From: Blastocatellia bacterium
GTDB lineage: Bacteria > Acidobacteriota > Blastocatellia > UBA7656 > JADIYM01
DNA length: 64,000 bases
NCBI GenBank assembly: GCA_016705245.1
Contig: JADIYM010000010.1
Location: forward strand, 102,001-166,000
Direction: 5' to 3'
Shown here piece after piece: positions 15,605 to 24,298 of this stretch (position 1 is the first letter of the stretch; every line of letters starts with the position of its first letter). The notes below the pieces were generated by a model. It searched no databases and was not told the origin of the DNA. It saw nothing but the letters and a program-made list of their open reading frames with translations. A program made the position numbers and the translations under genes.

Positions 15605-15963
15605 ACCGAGAACTCTTCCTCGAGCATGAGTTGCGCCTTGCGGAGCTCGAATCGAGCCCGACCGACGCCGCCGGAATCCCGCAACGCCAACACCAGGAAA
15701 TAATCTACGGTGATCGGCTTGATCAGAAACGTGTGCCGCTCCGCCGTTACGATGAGCTCGTGAAGCGGGCCGACCGCAACATCCTCGGCGTTCCGAAGCA
15801 CTTTTCGGATCAACGCCGTGAACTCGGCCGCGATGACATCGATGTCGAACCCGACGTCGGGCTTGTCGATGCGCGCAACCGGAATGCCGTCGAGTCCCAT
15901 GATGAGGGCCCCGACGGCGCCATCGGTCCGGTTAACGATGTTGGATAGGGTTTCGTCGAACAT
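15601..15963 (-). CDS. Roadblock/LC7-domain protein (MglB-like)
   Basis: A 120-residue single-domain protein of the Roadblock/LC7 fold (MFDETLSNIVNRTDGAVGALIM; key part NRTDGAVGALIMGLDG). Its C-terminal half has the usual beta-strand/helix pattern. In bacteria such proteins (for example MglB) regulate small Ras-like GTPases that set the polarity of type IV pili and gliding motility. Position directly after pilQ supports a pilus-related role, but no MglA-type GTPase is encoded in this window. An alternative GTG start at 15981 would add six residues. Confidence 0.8.
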   Translation of the reverse strand: MFDETLSNIVNRTDGAVGALIMGLDGIPVARIDKPDVGFDIDVIAAEFTALIRKVLRNAEDVAVGPLHELIVTAERHTFLIKPITVDYFLVLALRDSGGVGRARFELRKAQLMLEEEFSV

Positions 15964-16026
15964 CGAGTCCGCCCAGGGCACCGGTTTCGCGTGGAAACCG
16001 GCGCCCTCGACGCCAATCGGATCCGG

Positions 16027-18876
16027 TTACGGAATCGTCGCTCCCGAGCCTCCGGCGCCCGAGGAACGATCCACAATGGTTATGCTCGTATTGCCTTCAC
16101 CACCAGAGATCACCGGCGTGATGGTGATGTCGTTCGAGCGCAGGCTCGACTCCTGCGTCAGGCCGACGAGCTCTGGACGGAAGATACGCGGCGTGATGAA
16201 GAAGAGAATTTCCTGCGTATCGCGGTTCGTGTTGCGCCGCTTGAAGAGATTCCCGAACAGCGGAATTCGCGACAGGCCAGGCGTCCTTGCCTCGGACTGA
16301 TTCTCCTGGTCGATGTTGATGCCACCAAGCACTGTCGTTCCGCCATCCGGAACGAGCACGACGGCCGTCGCACTCTGGGTGTTGATGCCCGGGGTGCCGC
16401 CAACCGTACGAAGCGTCGAGACGTCGTTGTTCTCGGCGATGACACTCAGAAGCACGGCTCCGTCCTCGACGATGATCTGCGGAGTGATGTTCAGCCGCAG
16501 GGCCGCGTCGACGTAGGTCGTCGTGATGGTGTTGTTGGAGATCGTCTGGACCGGAATCTGGACGCCGTTGACCACCTCTGCGGTGGTGTTGTTCTGCGTC
16601 GTGATTCGCGGAGCCGCGACCGTGCGGATCTGGCCCTTCTGCTCCGAAGCGTAGATCACGGCGGAGATCTGGAACGTTCCAATGATTCCCGTCGTGAGGT
16701 TGACGAGGGTCTGCCCGTCGAGAACCTGCGGAGCCCCGAGCAGTCCGCCCGGGAATGCCGGAATCAGGCCGCCAAGCGAAGGGATACCGACATTCTGCGG
16801 AATCTCGTCGGTCGTCGAGGCGGATGCGCTGCTTGTGAGCAGAGGAATGCTCGAGATACCTGCGAAGCCGCCTCGGCTCGGGTTCGCCGCGCCAGCCGAA
16901 AGCTGCACACCGAGGTCCCGGAGGAAGTTGCGCCTCGCAATGACGATTCGCGCCTCGATCTCAACCTGGGGCTGGGGTCTGTCCAGTGCCCGGATGATCT
17001 CGTCGATCACCTCGATGCGCGCGGCGAGGTCCGTCACGATCACGCTGTTCGTACGTCCGTCAAACTCGAGGCGACCTCGCGTCGACAGGCGGTTCTTGAT
17101 GAAAGCGTAGATTCCCGTCCGAATCGAGCTCGGATCGAATGTCGGGCTATCGGCCTGACTCTGTCCGCCGCCTCCCGGACTTGCCTGCGTGTTCTTGTTG
17201 ACCGGCGACGCGTACTTCAACTTGAAGATCTTCGTCACCAGCGGCAAGGAGTTGATGTACGACTCCTGAACCTTGCGCTGCGCATCGCCTTCGGCTGCGA
17301 TCGACGCCAGTGTCGACACGCGGATCATCTTCCCGTCCTCGCGGACGAGCCCGAGGCCCTGGGACTTCAGAATTGCCTCGAGTGCCTGGTTCCAGGGAAC
17401 GTCCTTCAAGCTCACGTCTACCGGCACACTTGGCGGGACGGACTTGTCGACGATGAAGTTGACGCCGAATCGGTTGTGCAGGAACCGGAGCACGTCACGA
17501 AGGTCGACGTTCTTCAGTTCGAGGTTTACAGGTCGGCCGATAAAGCCTTCCTGCATGTAGTCGTTTCCGGTGGCCCGCGGCACCATCGGACCCGGCGGGG
17601 CCGATTGCGCCGAGCGCGGCTGGGCCGCCGCACCGGAAGGTCGCGTCACTGGGCGTCCCGTCGCATTCTGCGGCTGGAGCTCGTCGGACACCGGGCGAAC
17701 CGGAGTCACCGCAGGCTGCCGAATCGCGTCCTTCGGAGGAGCGGACGACTTGACGGCTGGCTTGGTTGACGGCTTGACCGTGACGGGACTGTCCGCCGGA
17801 TCGTCATCGGAGACCATCGGCTTGGAGACAGCGGGCTTTGGCGCCGGCGCCAAGGGCTGACTGACCGGCGGAGCCTTGGTCGGAGCAGCCTCGGGGACGG
17901 AGCGCTGGGGAGGCGCGCTCGTCTTCGCCGCAGCAGGAATCGGCGCTCGTGCGTCGGCACCCAGCGAAAGAACGAGATCGCTTCCCACCTGCCGTACGTC
18001 GTACGGACCCATCTTCGTTACGTCAAAGACGATCCGGACAACCTTCGGATCGGCCGTCCGGAACTGGCCGACGCGAATCCGGGAGATCCCTCCCAGATTC
18101 ACTTCCATCGCGTTCCGCTCAACGGAGCTCTTCACGCCCGTTATGTCGATCACGATGCGATCGGGGTTCGGAAGGAGGAAATGCTTGAAAGAGACCCGGC
18201 CATCGGCAGCGATGAACGCCCGGAACGTGCCGTTCGACACGTCCGTCCGCACGGCCGTGATGGCCGTCGCCGGATTGTCAGGTATGCCCGCGGCCGGACG
18301 CGCCGGCGCTAGCGCCGATGTCGCAGCAGGCTTGGCCACAGGAATCTCGGCCCGCATCGAGGCCGGAGCCTCACCGACGGGCGTGGACGCCGCAGCCGGG
18401 GTCGGGGCCGGTGCAGGCGCCGGCGCTGATGCTGCAGGTGCCGACGCTGCGGCGGAGAGCGTCAGGATGAGGTTCCGTCCCTCAATGACCGTTCGATCCT
18501 CGACTTGCGAACGCAGTCGGATACGCAACCGGGCGAGCGACTGCCCGGAGGCTGTGCGCAGGCGTTCGACCTGAATGCGTTCCACACCGCGTGAGTCGAC
18601 CGGATACCCGTCGTCGAGCTTTGACGCATCAACACCGGGAAGGTCAACCAGGATCGTCCGCTCGTCGGGCCGGTAGATCGTGTAGGGCAACTCGGCTGTC
18701 CCCTCGAGGATGATCCGCGTCTGAGCGCCGTCAGCGGCGTGACGCAGGGCCACGATGCCGACACTCTGCTGGGCGCCACTAAGTGGCGATGCCAGCGAGG
18801 TGGGCCCGGCGGCCAACATCGTCGAGAACAGCGCGACGAGTACCAAGGCGGCTTTCGCGCGCACGAGAGTAGACAT
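16027..18876 (-). CDS. pilQ: Type IV pilus secretin PilQ
   Basis: This is the outer-membrane secretin through which the pilus passes, 949 residues. It has a signal peptide, two AMIN domains (about residues 30-130 and 210-300) expected to bind peptidoglycan, and a long Pro/Ala-rich linker. Then come the STN/N0 domain (NLELKNVDLRDVLRFLHNRF; Cys-free), a secretin N domain and the C-terminal secretin barrel (residues about 650-910) containing VPDGGTTVLGGI and RIPLFGNLF. The ATG at 18874-18876 has a strong AAAGGAGG site. It is the last structural pilus gene of pilMNOPQ and is followed by the Roadblock gene. Confidence 0.95.
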   Translation of the reverse strand: MSTLVRAKAALVLVALFSTMLAAGPTSLASPLSGAQQSVGIVALRHAADGAQTRIILEGTAELPYTIYRPDERTILVDLPGVDASKLDDGYPVDSRGVERIQVERLRTASGQSLARLRIRLRSQVEDRTVIEGRNLILTLSAAASAPAASAPAPAPAPTPAAASTPVGEAPASMRAEIPVAKPAATSALAPARPAAGIPDNPATAITAVRTDVSNGTFRAFIAADGRVSFKHFLLPNPDRIVIDITGVKSSVERNAMEVNLGGISRIRVGQFRTADPKVVRIVFDVTKMGPYDVRQVGSDLVLSLGADARAPIPAAAKTSAPPQRSVPEAAPTKAPPVSQPLAPAPKPAVSKPMVSDDDPADSPVTVKPSTKPAVKSSAPPKDAIRQPAVTPVRPVSDELQPQNATGRPVTRPSGAAAQPRSAQSAPPGPMVPRATGNDYMQEGFIGRPVNLELKNVDLRDVLRFLHNRFGVNFIVDKSVPPSVPVDVSLKDVPWNQALEAILKSQGLGLVREDGKMIRVSTLASIAAEGDAQRKVQESYINSLPLVTKIFKLKYASPVNKNTQASPGGGGQSQADSPTFDPSSIRTGIYAFIKNRLSTRGRLEFDGRTNSVIVTDLAARIEVIDEIIRALDRPQPQVEIEARIVIARRNFLRDLGVQLSAGAANPSRGGFAGISSIPLLTSSASASTTDEIPQNVGIPSLGGLIPAFPGGLLGAPQVLDGQTLVNLTTGIIGTFQISAVIYASEQKGQIRTVAAPRITTQNNTTAEVVNGVQIPVQTISNNTITTTYVDAALRLNITPQIIVEDGAVLLSVIAENNDVSTLRTVGGTPGINTQSATAVVLVPDGGTTVLGGINIDQENQSEARTPGLSRIPLFGNLFKRRNTNRDTQEILFFITPRIFRPELVGLTQESSLRSNDITITPVISGGEGNTSITIVDRSSGAGGSGATIP

Positions 18877-19041
18877 AATACGAGCCTCCTTTCTAGCCAC
18901 CAACCGTCCCTGACACTGCCCGTCTTTGCTGGTGAGTCTCATCGTTGTTCTTCCACCGCTGCGAGTTGTACGGCGGTAACCCCGTCGCCGTGCCGGTCCG
19001 TGCTAGGCCCCGAACCCGCGCGTTTCGTCATTGAGGTTGTG

Positions 19042-19611
19042 TCACTTCGATTTGGCAACCGGCGAAGTAACGGCCTTCGTGATCACGTTGACCCGGTTGT
19101 CCTCTTTCTTCCGGATCCGATACTTGGTCAATTCCTCGAAACCGACTTGCCCGACGCTGAAGTCGGCGCCGGTATTGATGGAGATGATCTTCCCGTTGTA
19201 GACCCGAGTTCCGGACTTCACAAAGAACGTCGTGTTCGTCGGCGTCGCGAGGATAAACGCGCCGGTTCCTTCGTCGGTCTGGAACACTCCGGTCACGAGC
19301 AGTTCACTGACAAGGTATTGCCCGATCGCTTCCGGTTCCCTGAGCCCACGCGCTGCGGCTTCCTGCCGGCTTCGCTGAAACTCGGCCTGGCGCTGTTCGA
19401 GCGTCGGGAACGGAATGAGCACCGGCTTGTCGGCATCCTTCTGCTCCGGCGCCTTGGTCTTGGCCGGCACCGGCCGGAAGAACGGATCGCTCGACGGCGG
19501 CGTCTGTGCGGGAGCGGCTGGTGCCGCAGGTTCCTGCGCAAGCACCGGAAGACCGAATGCCGCGATCGCAACTGCGCCAACCAGAATTTTCTCGAGTTTA
19601 TTTTTCGTCAT
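19042..19611 (-). CDS. pilP: Type IV pilus assembly protein PilP
   Basis: PilP links the inner-membrane PilNO complex to the secretin PilQ. The protein has 189 residues with a signal peptide ending near LPVLAQ, a Pro/Ala-rich linker, and a C-terminal beta domain (YLVSELLVTGVFQTDEG, with VGQVGFEELTKYRIRKKE) matching the PilP homology domain. Unlike proteobacterial PilP, no lipobox cysteine is present, so it is predicted to be periplasmic or held by an uncleaved signal anchor. It lies 57 bp after pilO and 165 bp before pilQ. Confidence 0.88.
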   Translation of the reverse strand: MTKNKLEKILVGAVAIAAFGLPVLAQEPAAPAAPAQTPPSSDPFFRPVPAKTKAPEQKDADKPVLIPFPTLEQRQAEFQRSRQEAAARGLREPEAIGQYLVSELLVTGVFQTDEGTGAFILATPTNTTFFVKSGTRVYNGKIISINTGADFSVGQVGFEELTKYRIRKKEDNRVNVITKAVTSPVAKSK

Positions 19612-19668
19612 GACCTAACTCCTTGCTCGCCCGGCCGCCAGTGGTGGACTGCGCGGCCACTGCTACTC

Positions 19669-20394
19669 CTATTTCGGCGCGGGCGCCGGTGCTGCCGGAG
19701 GCGCGCCTCCGGGTGGCGGCGCGACCGGCTTGCCCGTCTTCGGATCCACCGGCGGCGGCAAGTCCTTTGTCTCGAGCGCCTGTCGATTCGCCTCCGAAAT
19801 ATAAAAGGCGGTCAGCGTGAATGCGCCGATAGCCGTATCTCCCTGGACCTGATCGGTCGCCGCCGCTTTCGTGATCGTGATGTCCGTAACGTTCACCACG
19901 CGATCGAACGCCGACAGCTTCTCGAAGAGCGTCTGAATCTCGCGGTAGGAGCCCGCAACCTTCACCGTCGACATGGCTTCGGTGTAGTACTTCTGCGGGA
20001 CCTCCGTATCCTTCGCCGACGTCTGAAACTGCACGAGTTTGAGTCCGCTCGCGGACATCAGCTGCTTTGTACTCTCGAAGACATTCGAGATCTCGCGCTG
20101 CTCCGGGAGCTTGACCTTCATCTGGTCGAGTCTGGCGTTGAGTCCGTCGAGCGTGGCCTGATAGGCCTCGATGTTCTGACGGATCGTTTCGGCTTCCTGA
20201 TTCTGACGGCGCAATTCCTGCGCCTGCTGGTCGAGCTTCGCGGCCTCGAGCCGCTTCGGCCTGAAAAGGAACCAGTCCACGGCCAGGATAATCACCAGGA
20301 TCAGGACGATGAGTACGACCAGCTGCGCCCACCACGGAAAACGATCCAGGAACCCGCCGTCGCCCGTCGTTACAGTTGCACCTTGTGCGGCCAT
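19669..20394 (-). CDS. pilO: Type IV pilus inner-membrane protein PilO
   Basis: A 241-residue bitopic membrane protein: a short cytoplasmic N terminus, one transmembrane helix (about residues 25-47, LVVLIVLILVIILAVDWFLF), a periplasmic coiled coil, and a ferredoxin-like domain. It pairs with PilN to form the alignment complex between the motor and the secretin. The C terminus is a low-complexity Pro/Ala tail. A GTAAGGAGAAGG ribosome binding site precedes the ATG, 12 bp after pilN. Confidence 0.9.
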   Translation of the reverse strand: MAAQGATVTTGDGGFLDRFPWWAQLVVLIVLILVIILAVDWFLFRPKRLEAAKLDQQAQELRRQNQEAETIRQNIEAYQATLDGLNARLDQMKVKLPEQREISNVFESTKQLMSASGLKLVQFQTSAKDTEVPQKYYTEAMSTVKVAGSYREIQTLFEKLSAFDRVVNVTDITITKAAATDQVQGDTAIGAFTLTAFYISEANRQALETKDLPPPVDPKTGKPVAPPPGGAPPAAPAPAPK

Positions 20395-20406
20395 TCGTCC
20401 TTCTCC

Positions 20407-21132
20407 TTACTTCGGGACCGGCGTTGAGGCCGGAGCCAGCGACGAAGACGGTGAAGCCTGGCCTGCCGGGGCCGCTGCGCCAGCGGCGGCTGGCTGACCT
20501 TCCGCAGTCTCCGGAGCCTGGCCGACCAGAGTCGGCGTGTAACGAGTCGAGATCGTGAACTTGTAAGTAGTGACGATACGCTCGGGTCCGCCCTCCGGGT
20601 CCGGCAGTTTCTCGTCCTGACGGGTCACCGAAAGTCCGACCGACTGGAACAGGCCATCGGAGCCAAGCTCGAGTCCCTTGGCGAACTCTGAGACCGGATC
20701 AGGATTGTCGGCGATTCCCTCGATGATCAGCGTGTCCTTCGACTGCTTGATCGCCTCGAGCCGCACGTTCCCACTCGACGGCATCTTTGCGTTGATAAGG
20801 TTCAGGAGTCTCGATGGTCCCTGCTGTGTCTTCTGCAGGTCGTCGATGATCTTGATTCGCTCCTCGACACTCTTGATCTGCTTCTCGAGCGCATCCTTCT
20901 GCTCGCGATTCTTCTTCAGCTCCGCCGCTTGCCGCTGTTGTTCTGCCAGCTCGTCCTGAGCCTTCGTCAACTGGGCATTCGAAACGAAGAAGTCCACGCC
21001 GAGCGCAATCAATAACGCAAGCAGCGCGCCTGCGAGCAACAGCACCTGCTGCGTCGTCTTCGCGGCAGCCTTCGTCGCACGCGTGGCCGCGCGAGTATCC
21101 GCGGCGCCTTCAAGTAGATTTACCTTGATCAT
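20407..21132 (-). CDS. pilN: Type IV pilus inner-membrane protein PilN
   Basis: A 241-residue partner of PilO and PilM. The N terminus (MIKVNLLEG) is the conserved peptide by which PilN docks in the PilM groove. It is followed by a transmembrane helix (about residues 30-50), a coiled coil rich in Gln/Glu/Lys and a periplasmic domain. The C terminus is Ala/Pro-rich. Its ATG overlaps the pilM stop in an ATGA arrangement, implying coupled translation. Confidence 0.9.
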   Translation of the reverse strand: MIKVNLLEGAADTRAATRATKAAAKTTQQVLLLAGALLALLIALGVDFFVSNAQLTKAQDELAEQQRQAAELKKNREQKDALEKQIKSVEERIKIIDDLQKTQQGPSRLLNLINAKMPSSGNVRLEAIKQSKDTLIIEGIADNPDPVSEFAKGLELGSDGLFQSVGLSVTRQDEKLPDPEGGPERIVTTYKFTISTRYTPTLVGQAPETAEGQPAAAGAAAPAGQASPSSSLAPASTPVPK

Positions 21133-22196
21133 CGCTCCTCCGCGATTCTCGAGGCGAGCCCCACCGCGATGGCCATGTTCGGCGCCATCTCACGCAGGTA
21201 GTCCTCGTCGACCTTCTTGCGGTCGAAACTGATATTGCGGAACGCGTCAAACCGCTCGACGGGAATCCCGAAGCGCTCGGCGAGCGAATCGGTCAGGCCG
21301 CCGACCTTCGAGCTGCCGCCCGAAAGAAGCATCCGGTCGATCTGAGTTGCATCCGATGACGCTGTCGCGCGGAAGAAGTCGAGTGTTCGCTGAACTTCCA
21401 GCGACAACATGTCTGTCACGGCCTGAATCGATGGCAAGGCGTCCTCGAGAGTAACGCCCTCCTCGGTCGCGACGCCCCGTTTGAGTGCCTCGGCCGCTTC
21501 GTACGTGAGGTTCATCTCCTTCTGCAGGAGGTCCGTGTACTGGTTGCCTCCCGCCGACACATCGCGCGTGAAAATCGAGTTCGTCCCCCGAACGATGTTG
21601 ATCGTCATGACCGAGGCACCGATGTCGAGCAGGGCGACGGTCAGATCCGGCGGCGGCGTGTAGTTGATCTCGTAAGCATTCTGGAGAGCGAAAGCGTCGA
21701 CATCGACGATCAGCGGCTGCTTTCCGGCCTGCGAGATCACCTGGGTGAACTGGGCGATCTTGTCGCGTTTACACGCAACGAGCATCACCTCCATCTGACC
21801 CGCCTGCGCATCAACTCCGACGACCTCGTGGTAGAGGTTCACGTCGTTGATATCGAACGGTATGTACTGTTCGGCTTCCCACTGGATCTGCTCGTCAAGC
21901 TCCTCAGTGCTCATCTGCGGCAGGAGGATCTTCTTGACTATCACGGCGTGGCCGGAGATCGACGTGGCAACGAGCTGTGTGCGTATCTGCTGCTCGGTCC
22001 AGATTCGGTTGATCACGTCCGAGACATGGTTGAGGTCGATGATGTGGCCGTCGACGATCGTGTCCGATTGGAGGTTCTGGTGTCCCATGTGGACCAGCTC
22101 AAACCCGTTTCGGGCCATGCGCAACTCGACGGCTTTCACCGCGTGGGACCCGATGTCGAGTCCGACGAGCCCTCTTTTTCCGCCCCTTCCTAACAT
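21129..22196 (-). CDS. pilM: Type IV pilus assembly ATPase-like protein PilM
   Basis: A 355-residue actin/FtsA-fold cytoplasmic protein at the base of the pilus alignment complex. Conserved parts are LVGLDIGSHAVKAVEL (phosphate 1), the VALLDIGASVMTINIV segment and the LSGGSSKVGGL (adenosine) motif. It is the first gene of pilMNOPQ. Its ATG (22194-22196) has a TTGAGG site just upstream. About 560 nt separate it from the predicted transcription start, and this leader contains the riboswitch candidate. Confidence 0.95.
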   Translation of the reverse strand: MLGRGGKRGLVGLDIGSHAVKAVELRMARNGFELVHMGHQNLQSDTIVDGHIIDLNHVSDVINRIWTEQQIRTQLVATSISGHAVIVKKILLPQMSTEELDEQIQWEAEQYIPFDINDVNLYHEVVGVDAQAGQMEVMLVACKRDKIAQFTQVISQAGKQPLIVDVDAFALQNAYEINYTPPPDLTVALLDIGASVMTINIVRGTNSIFTRDVSAGGNQYTDLLQKEMNLTYEAAEALKRGVATEEGVTLEDALPSIQAVTDMLSLEVQRTLDFFRATASSDATQIDRMLLSGGSSKVGGLTDSLAERFGIPVERFDAFRNISFDRKKVDEDYLREMAPNMAIAVGLASRIAEER

Positions 22197-22645
22197 AAAG
22201 CCTCAAGTAGTGGTGGTATTCACTGTTGCCACTGCGCCGCGACCCGGTTCGACCTCAACCGGAGTCGACACAGCCGTCTGTGCGAAAACCGAATCCGCGC
22301 TGCTGTAACTGTCGAGAAAAATGCGAACTGAACGAACCGTCACGGGCGATTGCCGCGTGTGATGTGGGCACAAACCAGGCTCAACCGAAGACTTAGGGGC
22401 TGAAACGACGGCCTTGCAAGCATCGGCCTGCCGAACCACGCGGTGTAGCACTTTCGATCCTGGAGTCATCATGTCTCGCACGAATCGGCTTCCGGACGCC
22501 CCGACATACCTTTTCGTCGATCATGAACACACCCCAGAAACGGAAGAACCGGCGGTCGACCTACCCTGTCTGTGCTTACAAGCCACCGAAAATCGTCCCC
22601 TTCTGGCAGCCAGGCGAGCATAGATCGTGCGCGAGAGAACCTGAA
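22197..22645 (-). other. Long 5' untranslated region of the pil operon
   Basis: About 450 nt lie between the riboswitch-like aptamer and pilM. An open frame of about 90 codons in it has no family resemblance and no good ribosome binding site, so I treat the region as leader RNA. It may hold the riboswitch expression platform; I could not identify a classical terminator with a U-run. Confidence 0.45.
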
Positions 22646-22732
22646 CGTCGCAAATCACAACTAGGGTCCTGCCGAGATCTTTAGCCCCGTAGCTCTGCGT
22701 CCTTCGATTTCCCGAAGTTTGCTCTGAGCAGA
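22646..22732 (-). promoter_or_regulatory. GEMM-I-type cyclic dinucleotide riboswitch candidate (GEMM-Ib/cGAMP-like)
   Basis: Read on the minus strand, AGAGCAAAC (22725-22717) is followed by a hairpin CTTCGG-GAAA-TCGAAG (22717-22702) with a GNRA tetraloop. Then come GGACGCAGAGC (22702-22692) and TACGGGGCTAA (22691-22681). This matches the GEMM-I consensus order GGCAAAC / GAAA-capped P2 / GACGCAAAGC / ACGGGxCUAA. AGC (22723-22721) and GCT (22693-22691) can close the hairpin base. The downstream TTTGC (22654-22650) could pair with GCAAA. At the residue equivalent to G20 of the Vc2 aptamer there is A (22723), the change associated with 3',3'-cGAMP binding. The tetraloop-receptor side and closing stem are less clear. 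Confidence 0.7.
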
Positions 22733-22764
22733 AAGGATGTAACAGATGATTGAGAAACGCTCCG

Positions 22765-22793
22765 GTTTTACCACCCACCTCCAGACATGTCAA
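22765..22793 (-). promoter_or_regulatory. sigma70-type promoter of the pil operon
   Basis: A perfect TTGACA (22788-22793) and TAAAAC (22765-22770) are separated by 17 bp on the minus strand. Predicted initiation near 22758 places the aptamer about 25 nt into the transcript, a usual riboswitch layout. Confidence 0.7.
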
Positions 22794-22879
22794 ACACTTT
22801 TTGGTGTGAGGGTTAGAGACATTTCGACCCCGATCGGAGTCCATTGACCGGCGATGACTGACCCGTTCGGGAACGATGA

Positions 22880-22908
22880 TTGACACGCACGAGGCCGGTC
22901 CCTAGGAT
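22880..22908 (+). promoter_or_regulatory. sigma70-type promoter of nicotinate phosphoribosyltransferase
   Basis: A perfect TTGACA (22880-22885) and TAGGAT (22903-22908) are separated by 17 bp. The expected start point, about 22915, coincides with the A of the gene's ATG at 22916, so the message would be leaderless. It is divergent from the pil promoter. Confidence 0.7.
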
Positions 22909-22915
22909 CGCCGGA

Positions 22916-24271
22916 ATGCGAACCGCACCGCCCGCAACGAGCACGGACCTCTATCAACTCACGATGGCAGCCGGACACTGGCAGGCGGGACGCCAGGCTC
23001 GTGCGTCATACGAGCTCTTCACGCGTCGATTGCCCAAGGACCGTGCATATCTGCTTGCAGGTGGCCTCGAAGACGTCATCGAGTACCTCACGAGCTTCCA
23101 CTTTACTGAAGCTGAGATCGCGTATATGCGCGATATTCCATCCTTTTCGGCCGTACCAATAAACTTCTTCGACGACCTCGCGCGACTCCGTTTCACCGGC
23201 GATGTTTGGGCTCTGCCGGAGGGTACTCCCGTGTTTCCGGACGAGCCGTTTCTCTCGATATCAGCGCCACTCATCGAAGCGCAGCTCGTCGAAACGGCGC
23301 TCCTGGCAATTGTAAATTATCCGACGTCAGTCGCGACGACGCCTTCACGAATGGCCGAAGCAGCCGAAGGGCGCTCGATTGTGGAGTTTGGCGCAAGGCG
23401 CGCCCACGGAACTGAGGCCGCGCTAATCGCTGCCCGGGCTGCCTACATCGGAGGATGCGTTGGCACCTCGAACGTCGAGGCCGGAATGCGATACGGGATT
23501 CCCGTCTTCGGTACGGTCGCGCACGCCTGGATCATGGCGTTCGACGACGAGATCGAGGCATTCCGCGCCTACCAGCGGACCTTTCCGGACAACGCCATCC
23601 TTCTTATCGACACTTACGACACCCTTCGCGCCGCCGGGCGAATCACCGAGGCATTCGCCCCCGGGGAAATCGCCGGCGTGCGTCTGGACAGCGGTGATCT
23701 CGGCGAGCTCGCGCGGGGAGTCCGCGGCATTCTCGACAACGCTGGCTTCCAGTCGACGAAGATCCTCGCCAGCGGTGATCTCAACGAATGGTCGATCGCC
23801 GAGTTGCTCGCATCTGGCGCCCCGATCGATTCGTTCGGTGTCGGGACTGACCTGACGACGGTGCGGGATGCCCCCGCGCTCGGCGTCGTCTACAAACTCG
23901 TCGAGCTCGAGGAGAACGGCGCTGTCGACTTCAAGATGAAGTTCAGCGCCGGCAAGGCCACGTGGCCGGGGCGCAAGCAGATCTGGCGGTTCTTTGGGGA
24001 GGATGGACTGGCCGCCGGTGATGTAGTGACCCTTCGGGACGAGCCGCCCCCGTCCACAGGAGCGGTTCCGCTTCTTGAACCCGTCCTTCGCGACGGGAAG
24101 CGCGTTGGGCCGCCAACCTCGCTCGAGTCACTGTGCGAACGCACACGCCTCGCTGTCGGGCACCTGCCTTCGGCGCTGAAGGGCCGGACCGCGCCGCCGA
24201 AACCCTACTCTGTCGAGTTTTCGGAGGAGATCCGCCGAATCGCCTCGGAGCTCCGAGCCGAATTGACCTGA
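22916..24271 (+). CDS. pncB: Nicotinate phosphoribosyltransferase
   Basis: This enzyme converts nicotinate and PRPP to nicotinate mononucleotide in the NAD salvage pathway. The protein has 451 residues. It shows the N-terminal TDLYQLTMAAGHW motif, ASYELFTRRLP, the central EFGARRAHG block with the catalytic His region, GTSNVEAGMRYGIPVFGT, and the PRPP/phosphate segment VRLDSGDLGELARGVR with SFGVGTDL. The ATG at 22916 is chosen because a strong promoter would start transcription there; there is no ribosome binding site. A Nudix gene follows after 27 bp and is probably cotranscribed. Confidence 0.95.
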   Translation: MRTAPPATSTDLYQLTMAAGHWQAGRQARASYELFTRRLPKDRAYLLAGGLEDVIEYLTSFHFTEAEIAYMRDIPSFSAVPINFFDDLARLRFTGDVWALPEGTPVFPDEPFLSISAPLIEAQLVETALLAIVNYPTSVATTPSRMAEAAEGRSIVEFGARRAHGTEAALIAARAAYIGGCVGTSNVEAGMRYGIPVFGTVAHAWIMAFDDEIEAFRAYQRTFPDNAILLIDTYDTLRAAGRITEAFAPGEIAGVRLDSGDLGELARGVRGILDNAGFQSTKILASGDLNEWSIAELLASGAPIDSFGVGTDLTTVRDAPALGVVYKLVELEENGAVDFKMKFSAGKATWPGRKQIWRFFGEDGLAAGDVVTLRDEPPPSTGAVPLLEPVLRDGKRVGPPTSLESLCERTRLAVGHLPSALKGRTAPPKPYSVEFSEEIRRIASELRAELT

Positions 24272-24298
24272 ACGAGAAGAGCCGCTGCGAGGATTGAC

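Noticed and set aside
22203..22481. 92-codon open frame in the pil leader
   Set aside because: No ribosome binding site, odd composition, no family; better explained as untranslated leader RNA.
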